Shown here piece by piece: positions 52,601 through 61,994 of a DNA stretch of 64,000 nucleotides. Every line of letters starts with the position of its first letter. Within the stretch, counting starts at the first letter, position 1. Position numbers and translations under genes: made by a program. The stretch covers positions 62,001-126,000 of the forward strand of contig JBBSBH010000002.1 in assembly GCA_038251405.1 (NCBI GenBank). Direction: 5' to 3'. The notes under the pieces were generated by a model. That model ran no database searches. It worked only from the letters and a program-made list of their open reading frames with translations, and was not told the origin of the DNA. Origin of the DNA: JADJLQ01 sp038251405. Its GTDB lineage: Bacteria > Bacteroidota > Bacteroidia > Chitinophagales > Saprospiraceae.

Positions 52601-54906
52601 GAGCTACAGTGAATTGTTCACAGAAAGTGTATACTTATCACCGATCAGACTTTGAGGTTATGTTTCCAGCGGATTTAGTAACAAATTGTGATGCAGATGG
52701 TGGAGCAAGCCCGGATGTAACAGGTAGACCAATGATCATGGATGATGAGTGTGAGCTGGTAGGCGTAAACTACGAAGATGTGAGATATGATATTGTCCCT
52801 GATGCATGTTACAAGATCATAAGAACCTGGAAATTAATCGATTGGTGTAAGTATGATCCAAATATCCACCGCAGATTCCCAGATGTAATCTTAGATGATA
52901 GATTCTCAGCCAGCGCCAGCAGATCATGCGTATATCGCAAACTAAAAGATGATGGAGATGGCTATATGGAGTATACTCAGATCATCAAAGTGATAGATAC
53001 CATAAGACCAGTGGTAGCAGCATGTAAGAGCGATACCATATGTATCACTACAGGCTACGGCGGATTTGGAGCAGAAACTAATCCAATGTGTACTCCTGGT
53101 ACATATAGCACTGCACTATTTACAGCAACTGACAATTGTACACCATCAAATTTGATTGAATTCAGATGGGAGTTGAAAAACGCAGAAGGAGTGATCACAA
53201 AAGGAGCTCCAAAAGCAACAAGATTCACTTCCAGCACATTGACAGTAGGTGTTTATACATTGTATGTAATAGGCGCAGACAAGTGCGGAAATGAAGATAC
53301 CTCAAAGTGTACCATCACGGTAAGAGATTGTAAAAGACCTACTCCTTATTGCTACAATGGCATCGCTACCGTTTTAATGCCCAGCAGTGGCAATGTAGTG
53401 GTTTGGGCTTCAGATCTAAATGCCGGAAGTTATGATAACTGTACAACAAAAGCCTCACTCGTATTTTCATTTGATGAAGCCGGTAGTAATACAAGCCAAA
53501 CCTTTACCTGTAAAGATATCGCAAACGGTATCAGCACTACTATAGAGGTAGAAGTATGGGTAACAGATGCTGCAGGGAATAAAGACTTCTGTCGTACTTA
53601 CTTATTGATTCAGGATGGTGTAGGCAATATATGCTCAGATAATTCAAGTGTAGCTGGTGCTATCGGTGGTAAGGTTACCACTGAAGATAAAGAAGCCGTA
53701 GAGAAAGTAACCTTGAATATTCAGGGCTCTTATAACTTGCCTTCATACCTTACTGATGCAAAAGGTGGCTATGCTTTCAAAAATCTACCCATGTCTCAAG
53801 ATTATACGGTTACTCCTAAGCGGGATGATGATCCTATGAACGGAGTAAGCACGTTAGACTTAGTACTGATACAAAAGCATATTTTAGGTGTACAGAGTCT
53901 TAATACTCCATACAAAATAATAGCTGCTGATGTGGATCACAACAATGATGTTACAGCTATTGACCTGGTAGAATTAAGGAAATTGATACTAACAGTCTAT
54001 GATAAATTACCTAATAATACCAGTTGGAGATTTATACCAAAATCATTTGACTTCAGCAATATTAGTAATCCACTGAAAGCTAATTTCCCTGAAAACCTGA
54101 GTGTAAGTCACTTGAGCAAAGAAGAATTGGAAAAAGACTTCATCGGGGTGAAAATAGGTGATGTGAATGCTACATCAGCTCCACATAGTCTATTAGGAGC
54201 AGAAGCTCGCGAATCTGCAGGTGCTTTAAAATTCAGAACGAATGACAAGTCATTAAAAGCTGGAGAAGAAGCAATTATAGTAATGACAGCTGATAACTTC
54301 AATAATATTGAAGGTTACCAATTCTCACTGGCAGTAAATGGTTTAACTATTACGGATATCAAATCAGGTGCATTAAAAGTAGATCAATCCAATTTTGGAA
54401 TGAGCAAACTAAATGCCGGATATATCACTACCAGCTGGAGTGAAGCCTTAGGTAAATCTACTACTGTAAAAAGAGGTGAGTCCTTATTTACAATCAAAGT
54501 AAAAGCTACTAAAGATGTTGTATTGAGTGAAGCATTGCGCATCAGTTCCAGATATACTAAAGCTGAAGCATACGCCAATGAAAATTCGAACACTTCATTA
54601 CTAAATGTAGCGCTGGAATTTGGTAATAAGACTTCCCTCGCTGGTACTAACCTTTTATACCAGAATACTCCAAACCCATTCAAAGCCCAGTCTGTAATTG
54701 GATTTGAATTGGCGAAAAGTGAATCCGTCACTCTTTCTATTACTGACCTTACCGGAAGAATGATTAAATCATATCATGTAGATGGTACAAAAGGATCAAA
54801 TAGATTAGTGATCAACAGAAATGAATTTGGTTCGGCAGGTATACTTTATTATACCATCGAAACAAATTCATTCAGAGACACTAAGAAAATGTTGTTGATT
54901 GATTAA
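49693..54906 (+). CDS. Giant secreted cysteine-rich protein with dockerin-like module and T9SS CTD (copy 1)
   Basis: 1737 aa exported protein. Start ATG 49693 (MKKTITFPNLIRCWL) gives a signal peptide ending SLNVSAQA; the earlier ATG at 49630 would extend it. The N-terminus CNLVCNDHVNASMPADACYRM opens a long series of cysteine-rich, HYR-like modules (TDNCT, KDTIRPVV-type segments). Near the end is a dockerin-like pair, NGVSTLDLVLIQKHILG and DVDHNNDVTAIDLVELRKLIL (Ca-binding loops), then the type IX secretion domain NLLYQNTPNPFKAQSVIGFEL...DLTGRMIKSYHV...GILYYTIETNSFRDTKKMLL. Probably a surface or extracellular adhesin or scaffold. It is followed by a terminator. Confidence 0.85.
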   Translation: MKKTITFPNLIRCWLPVLLALFYSLNVSAQAQVTPCNLVCNDHVNASMPADACYRMFVPQDFLENPDPGCTGYTVNLNYPYGTNQLTGKDVDRSHIGYTFVYSIVIYGPSGEAINSCWGYVTVEDKAAPQPLCKNAKVSCFQVARLTEIVGDVIDNCGQQGSAAIENLSWTEWGCTDARGLGRVVRSIRTWDEWGNTSTCSDTLTIGRDSLKNIKCPDQIVLGCQLLCKKLKNTKSNSDINNFDLILLSSDKNSPNYPSPAKLIELQKRDTFNMGMKKCLDPNLKAVPYIRDSVLVVKSDTCYRVDSCIAMYPALGGFCKTSLTWQDQIIPICGTGFKIRREWLINDWCTGRDTVCVQYIKIEDKDGPVITDPINPILAYASAHDCYAKVNLPAFTFTDCSPVDQTYIIKYADNSHPGKTVILSGTLPATGVSLPSPAYFPPCYFVDVALVDKCYNRTPGSYLVCVFDITPPTPVCDEFTRTTVDPQTCWARIYARDLDNGSRDNCCNILHFAIATMPAIEAARKSWTDYWNATCKADYWKEKEEYDAFLEEYINCYVFKDYIDLTECGTNQVVLRVYEACGVPRYDAHVFPCSEHDWFTYNTYFWCRLFHNYTYFHTSGKKSCDAVVPSKWCEADWIQWLKDLVGDYGTKIKNPLVPGTPNTKFKKLLALSYSFYEGGAAFTLPIFDLNCKFVYRPTVMAVAPDVTAQDVSAGNTSGGGYAPGNRCSARLYNDCMVNVAVDDKTPPVCEAPPVIYWYCDNVGGKGNPNNNYEYAYSACRDDDYTNDYVHNTSSNIKDNARDYTCRDKDGIPYGLIECIVENDGDLTDTLDGTKAKYYGYYGCGTSAGHEDEHGAPTNACDQNDYRGIGSSMSNEEIANRFKGFSVWTPVYCHTWLTLDTYDQAGQVNAKSAFWTPVLRSGGRGANVESGKFLIWDNCWMGSVDSVDTKYVDQCGNGWYQRTWTAKDKCGATVNCSQKVYTYHRSDFEVMFPADLVTNCDADGGASPDVTGRPMIMDDECELVGVNYEDVRYDIVPDACYKIIRTWKLIDWCKYDPNIHRRFPDVILDDRFSASASRSCVYRKLKDDGDGYMEYTQIIKVIDTIRPVVAACKSDTICITTGYGGFGAETNPMCTPGTYSTALFTATDNCTPSNLIEFRWELKNAEGVITKGAPKATRFTSSTLTVGVYTLYVIGADKCGNEDTSKCTITVRDCKRPTPYCYNGIATVLMPSSGNVVVWASDLNAGSYDNCTTKASLVFSFDEAGSNTSQTFTCKDIANGISTTIEVEVWVTDAAGNKDFCRTYLLIQDGVGNICSDNSSVAGAIGGKVTTEDKEAVEKVTLNIQGSYNLPSYLTDAKGGYAFKNLPMSQDYTVTPKRDDDPMNGVSTLDLVLIQKHILGVQSLNTPYKIIAADVDHNNDVTAIDLVELRKLILTVYDKLPNNTSWRFIPKSFDFSNISNPLKANFPENLSVSHLSKEELEKDFIGVKIGDVNATSAPHSLLGAEARESAGALKFRTNDKSLKAGEEAIIVMTADNFNNIEGYQFSLAVNGLTITDIKSGALKVDQSNFGMSKLNAGYITTSWSEALGKSTTVKRGESLFTIKVKATKDVVLSEALRISSRYTKAEAYANENSNTSLLNVALEFGNKTSLAGTNLLYQNTPNPFKAQSVIGFELAKSESVTLSITDLTGRMIKSYHVDGTKGSNRLVINRNEFGSAGILYYTIETNSFRDTKKMLLID

Positions 54907-54960
54907 TCTAAAGATATGATCAATATCAATTGATCTTTTTATAGAAATGTTGTCTTGATT

Positions 54961-54994
54961 AAGAGCCCGGTAGTTTTACCGGGCTCTTTTTTTT
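54961..54994 (+). terminator. Rho-independent terminator
   Basis: AAGAGCCCGGTA (54961-54972), loop GTTT, TACCGGGCTCTT (54977-54988), followed by a T-run to 54994. The stem is a perfect 12 bp and G+C-rich. It ends the first giant gene's transcript. Confidence 0.95.
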
Positions 54995-55187
54995 GACTTA
55001 ACAATATATTTTTCAAACATATTAAATCAAATCGTAGAGTGTAAAACAAAGTGTGATAACCACTAATCTGTTCATATTATAATTGAATTTTATAAGTTAA
55101 ATAAATATTCCAAATACAAGCCTAATCAAGCACACTTTTTGCCTTATATATTCTACTTTTAACCTTCATAACTTATTAATAATCACC

Positions 55188-58100
55188 GTGAAGAATCGAA
55201 CTAATTACATTTTTATTGTAGGAGTGTTTTTAATAAGCTCCACCTTTCTTTTAAAGGGTCAAACAGCATGTAACCTCGTCTGCCAGTACAAAGTGAACGC
55301 ATCTGTCCCTGCTAATACTTGTGTGAGAGAATTTAGTCCCTTAGATTTTTTATCAAGCCCCGACCTTACCTGTAACAATTACTCCCTTGATCTGGCATAT
55401 CCATTTGGAACAAACAATTTGGGCGGAAAAAAAGTAGACAGATCACATATAGGTTATACATTTATTTTTAGGGTTACTTCAGGGAATAACAGCTGTTGGG
55501 GTTATCTTACTGTAGAAGATAAAGCACCACCCCAACCTATTTGTAAATCAGGTACCATTTCTTGCTTTCAGTTCAATAAAATAAATGAATTAACAAAAGA
55601 GGTGATTGATAATTGCAGCCAGGAAGGTTCATCCGTGATAGAAAGTCTTGTTTGGACAGATTATGCATGCACTCAACCTGCTATTACAGGAGAAGTAATA
55701 CGCACAATCCGCACTTTTGATCAATGGGGAAATTCGGCTTCTTGTAAGGATACCTTACGAATACGAAAAGACTATTTTTCGTTACTTAAAGCGCCTGATT
55801 ATATTAGCCTGAGTTGCATCATGCTCTGTAAAAAAGCCGATAATACAAAGTCTGCTTTTGACAAAGCAAACTTTGATACTTTTACTTTTTCTTCAAATGA
55901 AAAGGATTCAAATTATCCTAGTCCGGAAAAACTAATTCAATTACAGAAACGCGACACTTTTGGAAGCACTACACGCTCCTGTATTCCTTCAAATCTTAAA
56001 GTAGTACCATTTATCAGGGATTCTGTATTTCAAATTGTAAATGGACAATGTGTACGATATGATTCTTGTATAGCAGTATACCCTACCAATGGAGTCTTAT
56101 GCAAATTGATTGTTTCATATAGCGATTTAATATTCCCGGTTTGTGGAAATGGATTTAAAGTAAGACGAGAATGGAGATTTACTAACTGGTGTACCAGTCA
56201 GGATACATTAATTATTCAATACATAGCTATAGAAGATAAATTGGCTCCTGAAGTAGCATCAACCTTTACAGTTCCTTTTAATCTCGGGAAAAGACATTAT
56301 AATATAGTTTTCCCAGGCTATAGAATAAATGCCTCCACTGGTGCTCATGATTGCGTTGGTAATTTCTGTCTTGATAGTTTGACGGTGAACGATTGTTCAA
56401 AAGTAACTCAAAGCTATTCTGTAAGCTATACTGACCCTTCAAAAGAAGGATCTATCTTAATAAAAAACGGCACCCCAAAAGAATGTTTTTCACTTCCCGC
56501 GATACCTAATAACTATCTTTTCCTGGAGTCCTTTTTAATAGCCTCACAGCCTCCTAATGATGATGTAATTAAGGATATTACAATGCCGCGCAACTGCCAT
56601 ATAGTGACTTTTGAGGCGAGGGACGAATGCTATAACATTACCAAAAGTCCAATAAAAATTTATAATGCAGGTACGGGAGAACTTATAAGAGAATATCAAA
56701 CCAATCATGCTGGTTTTGCCTTAGTTTGCATTACAGATGATACGCCACCTACACCTGTATGTGACGAGTTTTCACAAACTACTATAGACCCTACTACTTG
56801 TTGGAGTAGAATTTATGCGAGTGATCTGGATAATGGTAGTCGGGACAATTGTTGCAATGTATTGCATTTTGCAGTTGCCAATATGGATACGATCGATCAT
56901 TATCAAAAAGCATATGCCAAGCAAATAGAAGATTCATGTGGTAAAGCAGAATATTGGAAAAATAAAGTCAATTATGATCAGATCATTTCAGATTGGATCA
57001 ATTGCTATATTTTCAAAGATTATGTAGATGTAACCGAATGCGGCCAAAAGCAACTCGTGCTAAGAGTTTACGAGGCCTGTGGAGTCCCCAGATATGATGA
57101 TCATGCATTTAAATGTAGTGCTCATGAATGGTTTTGCTACAATTCGTATCCACTATTTCAACTATGGCATAATTATAACCTCGACAATGAAAAACCTGAT
57201 TATTGTACCAAACCCTGGCCCTGGCTCTGCCTGGATAATCACCACAAAAAAATTGCCGCCCTGTTAGAAGATCAAAAAAATTATTGGCTACCTCGATATG
57301 TAGGGGCAACCATTCTTTTTATTAGTCCACGATATCCCATTGAAACATTGTATTGCTTGCCTTTCTTCTATGACCCCAGAGCCACAGTATTAAATACGAC
57401 AGAATCATTTGCTCCTGGCAATACATGCAGTAAAAGACTCTATGCTGATTGCATGATCAATATATTAATCGATGATAAAACTCCTCCAAAAGCAGAGGAA
57501 CCTATAGATAAATTCTGGTATTGTGACAATGTATCTTCTGTAGCAGGAGATATATACGAATACGCCAAATGCAACGATGAGAGCTGGAAAGATGATAATG
57601 CCAAAGATCTCCGTTGTGAAGACGAATTAGGCAAACCCTATTACTATATTGAATCTAAAATAGAAAATGATCTGGATCAATCAGATACTTTAGATGGTGT
57701 AGGCAAATATTTTGGATGGTACGGATGTAATGTGTACGGTGGCTCTCATCCTGACGAGCATGGAATAATGATACCTTGCGATAATAATAATGGCTGGGCT
57801 CCCTTATATTGCCGTAGTTGGCTGATTCTAGATACAAATGATGCCGCTGGTAAAGTAAATCCAAGAGAGAGATTTGATTCTCCTATATTGAGAAATGGTG
57901 CACCGGTGGAGCCTGCAGCAGCAGGTAAATTCTATATTTGGGACAATTGTTGGATAGATCCTTCTTCATTAGACTCTACCGACGAGTCCTATTTCGACCA
58001 ATGTGGAAACGGCTGGATCAAGCGTACCTGGAAGGTAAAAGATAAATGCGGAAATGCAGTAAGCGTAGATCAGAAAATAACGACCAAGCATCGCTCCGAT

Positions 58101-60323
58101 TTTGAAGTCCTATTTCCTGAAGATAAAGTGTCAGTTTGCGGAAATGATGAAGACCTTTCTCCAGATGCCATCGGCAGACCCATGATCATGGATGACGAAT
58201 GCGAATTAATAGGGATCAACTATGAAGATCAGCGATTTGATATCGTCCCGGATGCCTGTTATAAAATCATTCGAACCTGGAGAATAGTAGATTGGTGTAA
58301 ATATGATCCCAATCAACACAAAATAGAACAAGATATTATAGTTGATGATCGAAGAGTAGCCGATAAAGTAAAAAGGCCCTGTATTTACAGGCATGTAAAA
58401 GACAATGGCGATGGCTATATGTCCTATATTCAAATAATCGTGATCAAGGATACGGTAGCTCCGGTGGTAACCACCAGGGACACTACTATTTGTTTTTACG
58501 ATAATGGTTGTACTATACAGTCTGTTAATATCCCATTTACAGCTACTGATAATTGTACTGCACCCGATCTTTTATCGTTCAGATATGAAATAGATGAAAA
58601 TCCATCAGCTTCTGACCTTGCAAATAAAACCTATAATAAGTCTAGCATTGACAAATTAAAAGGCAATGTAAAATCATTTACCAGTACACAAAAAGTAGGT
58701 ACAGCACTTGTGCATGTAATTGCTGAAGATAATTGTGGGAATGAAGACACTTCTACATTTGTAATGATCATCAAAGATTGCAAAAAACCTACTCCGTATT
58801 GTTATCATGGTATTGCCACAGTAATCATGCCTACCACCGGGTCTATCAAGATTTGGGCGAAAGATCTTAATGCAGGCAGTTACGATAATTGCACACTTAG
58901 TGCAAATCTGAAATTTACTTTTGGGCCCTTACCTAAAGATAGCTGCTGGACTTATACCTGTAAGGATATTGATAATGGTGTTGCGGCTACCAAAGAAATA
59001 GACCTATATGTAACTGACGAAGCTGGCAATACAGATTTCTGCCGCACTTTCATCAATCTTCAGGATGGTAGTGGTAATGTATGTGAGGATGCCAAAAGCT
59101 CCAGTTTAAGTGTATCCGGAAGTGTATATACGAATGCTGCTCAATCGGTGGAAGATGTAATGGTTGAAGCCAAAACCAGTAACTATTTGCCTTCTTATAA
59201 AACGAATTCAAGTGGTCAGTATGCATTCATCAATATTCCATTTAAAGGACCCATAGCTATCACTGCACAAAGAAATGATGCAGCAGCTAATGGAGTAAGC
59301 ACGATTGACCTGCTTAAAATACAGAGACATATATTGGGGATAGAACCCATCACAGATCCATATAATTTGATCGCCGCTGATATCAATAATGACAAAGAAA
59401 TTACAACCGGTGATTTGATTGAATTAAGGAAAATAATTTTAAATATAAGTGCTGAATTTGCCAATAATACCAGTTGGAGGTTTGTGCCAAAATCATTTCA
59501 ATTCAATTCAAATGATCCATATTCATTCCCTGAAAAAATCGATATGGCTTCTTTAGAGAAAGATGAATTAAATCGGGATTTCGTAGGTATTAAAGTCGGA
59601 GATGTAAATCAGACGGCCATAGCGCATACATTGCTGGGAGCCGAGGCCAGAAGCTCTGGCAAAGACATGATTTTAAATGTCAATGATGGAGTGTTAAAAT
59701 CAGGTGAAGTGGTTTCTATAGAAGTAAAAGCCGGAGTTAATACCAACTTGCAATCATTCCAGTTTACCCTTTCTCATCCTTATCTGGATGTAATTAATCT
59801 GCAGGAAAAGCAGATTAAGTTTGATAAGAAAAATATTGGTTTATTCCATGATGCAACTACCACCAGTTGGGACAATGCATTTGATGTATTGAATGTAAGT
59901 GACAAGGTTCTATTTACTATCACGCTTAAAGCCAGAAAGGATCTAAAACTAAGTGAATCGATCAGTATTAATTCTCGAATCACTCCAGCCGAGGCATTTG
60001 ATGGAAAAGATATACTTGGGATAGCTCTTATTTTTGATCATCAAAAAGCAGCTTCCCAGGAAAGCTATTCCTTATATCAAAACACGCCAAACCCATTTAA
60101 TCATCAAACTTCAATTGGGTATGTATTGCCTGATGATGAATCAATAGATTTTACCATTACTGATATTATGGGAAAAACGGTGTATCAACAAAAACTGGAA
60201 GGCAAAAAAGGATATAATCAGGTAATACTGCATGAAAACCAATTGCAGGGAACTGGTATATATTACTACAGCTTAGATACTAAAAACTTTAAACAAAGTA
60301 AAAAATTGGTCTTATTGAAATAA
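55188..60323 (+). CDS. Giant secreted cysteine-rich protein with dockerin-like module and T9SS CTD (copy 2)
   Basis: 1711 aa paralogue of the preceding gene, collinear along its length. The start is GTG 55188 (MKNRTNYIFIVGVFLIS), giving a signal peptide ending LLKGQ, followed by TACNLVCQYKVNASVPANTC. Shared blocks include VDRSHIGYTF, CWGYLTVEDKAPPQP, the GSRDNCCN segment, GRPMIMDDECELIG and IVPDACYKIIRTW. It ends with a dockerin-like pair (NGVSTIDLLKIQRHILG, DINNDKEITTGDLIELRKIIL) and the CTD (YQNTPNPFNHQTSIGYVLP...). The two proteins differ by indels, e.g. between 51791 and 51860 in copy 1. It has its own terminator. Confidence 0.85.
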   Translation: MKNRTNYIFIVGVFLISSTFLLKGQTACNLVCQYKVNASVPANTCVREFSPLDFLSSPDLTCNNYSLDLAYPFGTNNLGGKKVDRSHIGYTFIFRVTSGNNSCWGYLTVEDKAPPQPICKSGTISCFQFNKINELTKEVIDNCSQEGSSVIESLVWTDYACTQPAITGEVIRTIRTFDQWGNSASCKDTLRIRKDYFSLLKAPDYISLSCIMLCKKADNTKSAFDKANFDTFTFSSNEKDSNYPSPEKLIQLQKRDTFGSTTRSCIPSNLKVVPFIRDSVFQIVNGQCVRYDSCIAVYPTNGVLCKLIVSYSDLIFPVCGNGFKVRREWRFTNWCTSQDTLIIQYIAIEDKLAPEVASTFTVPFNLGKRHYNIVFPGYRINASTGAHDCVGNFCLDSLTVNDCSKVTQSYSVSYTDPSKEGSILIKNGTPKECFSLPAIPNNYLFLESFLIASQPPNDDVIKDITMPRNCHIVTFEARDECYNITKSPIKIYNAGTGELIREYQTNHAGFALVCITDDTPPTPVCDEFSQTTIDPTTCWSRIYASDLDNGSRDNCCNVLHFAVANMDTIDHYQKAYAKQIEDSCGKAEYWKNKVNYDQIISDWINCYIFKDYVDVTECGQKQLVLRVYEACGVPRYDDHAFKCSAHEWFCYNSYPLFQLWHNYNLDNEKPDYCTKPWPWLCLDNHHKKIAALLEDQKNYWLPRYVGATILFISPRYPIETLYCLPFFYDPRATVLNTTESFAPGNTCSKRLYADCMINILIDDKTPPKAEEPIDKFWYCDNVSSVAGDIYEYAKCNDESWKDDNAKDLRCEDELGKPYYYIESKIENDLDQSDTLDGVGKYFGWYGCNVYGGSHPDEHGIMIPCDNNNGWAPLYCRSWLILDTNDAAGKVNPRERFDSPILRNGAPVEPAAAGKFYIWDNCWIDPSSLDSTDESYFDQCGNGWIKRTWKVKDKCGNAVSVDQKITTKHRSDFEVLFPEDKVSVCGNDEDLSPDAIGRPMIMDDECELIGINYEDQRFDIVPDACYKIIRTWRIVDWCKYDPNQHKIEQDIIVDDRRVADKVKRPCIYRHVKDNGDGYMSYIQIIVIKDTVAPVVTTRDTTICFYDNGCTIQSVNIPFTATDNCTAPDLLSFRYEIDENPSASDLANKTYNKSSIDKLKGNVKSFTSTQKVGTALVHVIAEDNCGNEDTSTFVMIIKDCKKPTPYCYHGIATVIMPTTGSIKIWAKDLNAGSYDNCTLSANLKFTFGPLPKDSCWTYTCKDIDNGVAATKEIDLYVTDEAGNTDFCRTFINLQDGSGNVCEDAKSSSLSVSGSVYTNAAQSVEDVMVEAKTSNYLPSYKTNSSGQYAFINIPFKGPIAITAQRNDAAANGVSTIDLLKIQRHILGIEPITDPYNLIAADINNDKEITTGDLIELRKIILNISAEFANNTSWRFVPKSFQFNSNDPYSFPEKIDMASLEKDELNRDFVGIKVGDVNQTAIAHTLLGAEARSSGKDMILNVNDGVLKSGEVVSIEVKAGVNTNLQSFQFTLSHPYLDVINLQEKQIKFDKKNIGLFHDATTTSWDNAFDVLNVSDKVLFTITLKARKDLKLSESISINSRITPAEAFDGKDILGIALIFDHQKAASQESYSLYQNTPNPFNHQTSIGYVLPDDESIDFTITDIMGKTVYQQKLEGKKGYNQVILHENQLQGTGIYYYSLDTKNFKQSKKLVLLK

Positions 60324-60358
60324 ACGAATTTTCTCTCCAAGCGAACTTATGTAATCAC

Positions 60359-60391
60359 AAGGCTTGTAAATAATATTTACAGGCCTTTTTT
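60359..60391 (+). terminator. Rho-independent terminator
   Basis: AGGCTTGTAAAT (60360-60371), loop AAT, ATTTACAGGCCT (60375-60386) form a 12 bp stem with one G-U wobble, followed by Ts to 60391. It terminates the second giant gene. Confidence 0.85.
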
Positions 60392-60499
60392 GCTATAATT
60401 ATGAACATTAATAAAAAAATTCTTTTTTATGTTATTCCGAAAAGACCAATTACTTTTGAGTAAATCAAATTTAAATTTTAAACTTCTAGCTCTACCCAT

Positions 60500-61618
60500 A
60501 TGAAAATCGGTGTACCAAAAGAAATTAAGAGTAGTGAAAACAGAGTGGCAGCTACCCCTGCTGGCGTTAATGAATTCACAAAAAGAGGCCACCTGGTAAT
60601 GATTCAATCTTCAGCTGGTGAAGGTAGTGGGTTCTCAGATGAGGCATACAAAAATGCAGGCGCTCAAATTTCACCTACGGCGGAAGAAACATATGACTAT
60701 GCCGATATGATTTTAAAAGTAAAAGAACCTGTTGCTTCTGAATATGATCTAATCAAAAAAGATCAGTTGGTATTTACCTATTTCCATTTTGCATCCAGTG
60801 AACCCCTTACACAAGCCATGATTAAAAACGAAGCTATTTGCCTGGCTTATGAAACTGTGGAAGCCTCTGATAGGTCTTTACCACTCCTGATACCTATGTC
60901 TGAAGTAGCTGGAAGAATGGCCATTCAACAAGGCGCCAAATATTTGGAAAAACCAATGATGGGTCGTGGAATATTACTGGGAGGAGTCCCGGGAGTACCA
61001 CCTGCTAAGGTGATGATTCTGGGAGGCGGAGTAGTAGGCACACAAGCTGCAAAAATGGCTGCTGGATTAGGAGCTGATGTATTTATTCTCGATATAAATC
61101 TAAACAGACTCAGGTACCTTGACGATACGCTACCACCTAATGTAAGGACTATTTATAGTAATGAATACAATGTGCGAAACCTACTAAAAGAAGTAGATTT
61201 AATAGTAGGTGCTGTATTGATACCCGGAGCTAAAGCACCTCATCTAATCACTCGGGAAATGCTGAAGCTAATGAGGCCTGGAACTGTACTGGTAGATGTT
61301 GCCGTGGATCAGGGTGGATGTATAGAAACCTGCAGGCCTACTACCCATGCTGACCCAACCTTCATTATCGATGATATTGTACACTATTGCGTTGCTAATA
61401 TGCCAGGCGCAGTACCATATACCTCTACCTTGGCACTTACCAATGCCACGCTTCCATATGCCCTTGAGCTTGCACAAAAGGGTTGGAAAAAAGCCTGTGT
61501 CGATAACCTGGGATTGCGACGAGGACTCAATATCGTTCAGGGCAAGGTAGTATATAAGGGAGTAGCCGATGCCTTTAATTTGGATTATTCGCCTGTAGAG
61601 ACGGTTTTAACACCATAA
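60500..61618 (+). CDS. ald: Alanine dehydrogenase
   Basis: NAD-dependent conversion of L-alanine to pyruvate and ammonium, or the reverse. Full length at 372 aa. Catalytic residues line up with the family: R15 (ENRVAATP), K75 (KVKEP) and H96 (FHFA), with the nucleotide-binding loop MILGGGVVGTQAAKMAAGLGADV and Asp in VDVAVDQGGC (about 270). Also VPGVPPAKVMILGGG and NMPGAVPYTSTLALTNATLPYAL are hallmarks. It has its own upstream region after a terminator, so it is likely monocistronic. Confidence 0.96.
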   Translation: MKIGVPKEIKSSENRVAATPAGVNEFTKRGHLVMIQSSAGEGSGFSDEAYKNAGAQISPTAEETYDYADMILKVKEPVASEYDLIKKDQLVFTYFHFASSEPLTQAMIKNEAICLAYETVEASDRSLPLLIPMSEVAGRMAIQQGAKYLEKPMMGRGILLGGVPGVPPAKVMILGGGVVGTQAAKMAAGLGADVFILDINLNRLRYLDDTLPPNVRTIYSNEYNVRNLLKEVDLIVGAVLIPGAKAPHLITREMLKLMRPGTVLVDVAVDQGGCIETCRPTTHADPTFIIDDIVHYCVANMPGAVPYTSTLALTNATLPYALELAQKGWKKACVDNLGLRRGLNIVQGKVVYKGVADAFNLDYSPVETVLTP

Positions 61619-61726
61619 TTGGTTTTTTTTCACATTAGAAATGTTAATTCAATATACCCAACTTGCTTTCCCTCTAATTGTGTATTATATTTAAGGAGAT
61701 TTTATCACCTAATAACTATTTTAATT

Positions 61727-61978
61727 ATGCATATTACCTTCGATGAATTGCGTCAGATAAAGCATATGCTGCCTACTGGCGGTGTTTCAAAAATTGCTCA
61801 CGAATTAAATTTAGATGAACAGACGGTGCGGAATTATTTTGGAGCAAAGAAGTACGTAGATGGCAAAATAGTCGATCAACATATACAACCCGGACCAGAT
61901 GGTGGAGTTGTGGAATTAGAAGATTTATCCATTCTCCAAAAGGCCAAAGAACTGATCGGGATGCAAAACCAAAACTAG
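61727..61978 (+). CDS. Small HTH DNA-binding protein
   Basis: 83 aa protein. MHITFDELRQIKHMLPTGGVSKIAHELNLDEQTVRNYFGAKKY contains a helix-turn-helix of the type SKIAHELNLDEQTVRNYFG. A short C-terminal part (DQHIQPGPDGGVVELEDLSILQKAKELI) follows. Start ATG 61727 gives the compact protein; the open frame extends back to 61619 with unlikely sequence. It resembles small DNA-binding proteins found in Bacteroidota; targets unknown. It ends 16 bases before the convergent amylase gene. Confidence 0.65.
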   Translation: MHITFDELRQIKHMLPTGGVSKIAHELNLDEQTVRNYFGAKKYVDGKIVDQHIQPGPDGGVVELEDLSILQKAKELIGMQNQN

Positions 61979-61994
61979 TGAGATTACCTGTGCT

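Noticed and set aside
49693..60323. Many 60-115 aa open frames on the opposite strand of the two giant genes
   Set aside because: Their sequences show no conserved domains and mirror the codon bias of the long genes; they are shadows of the real coding frame.
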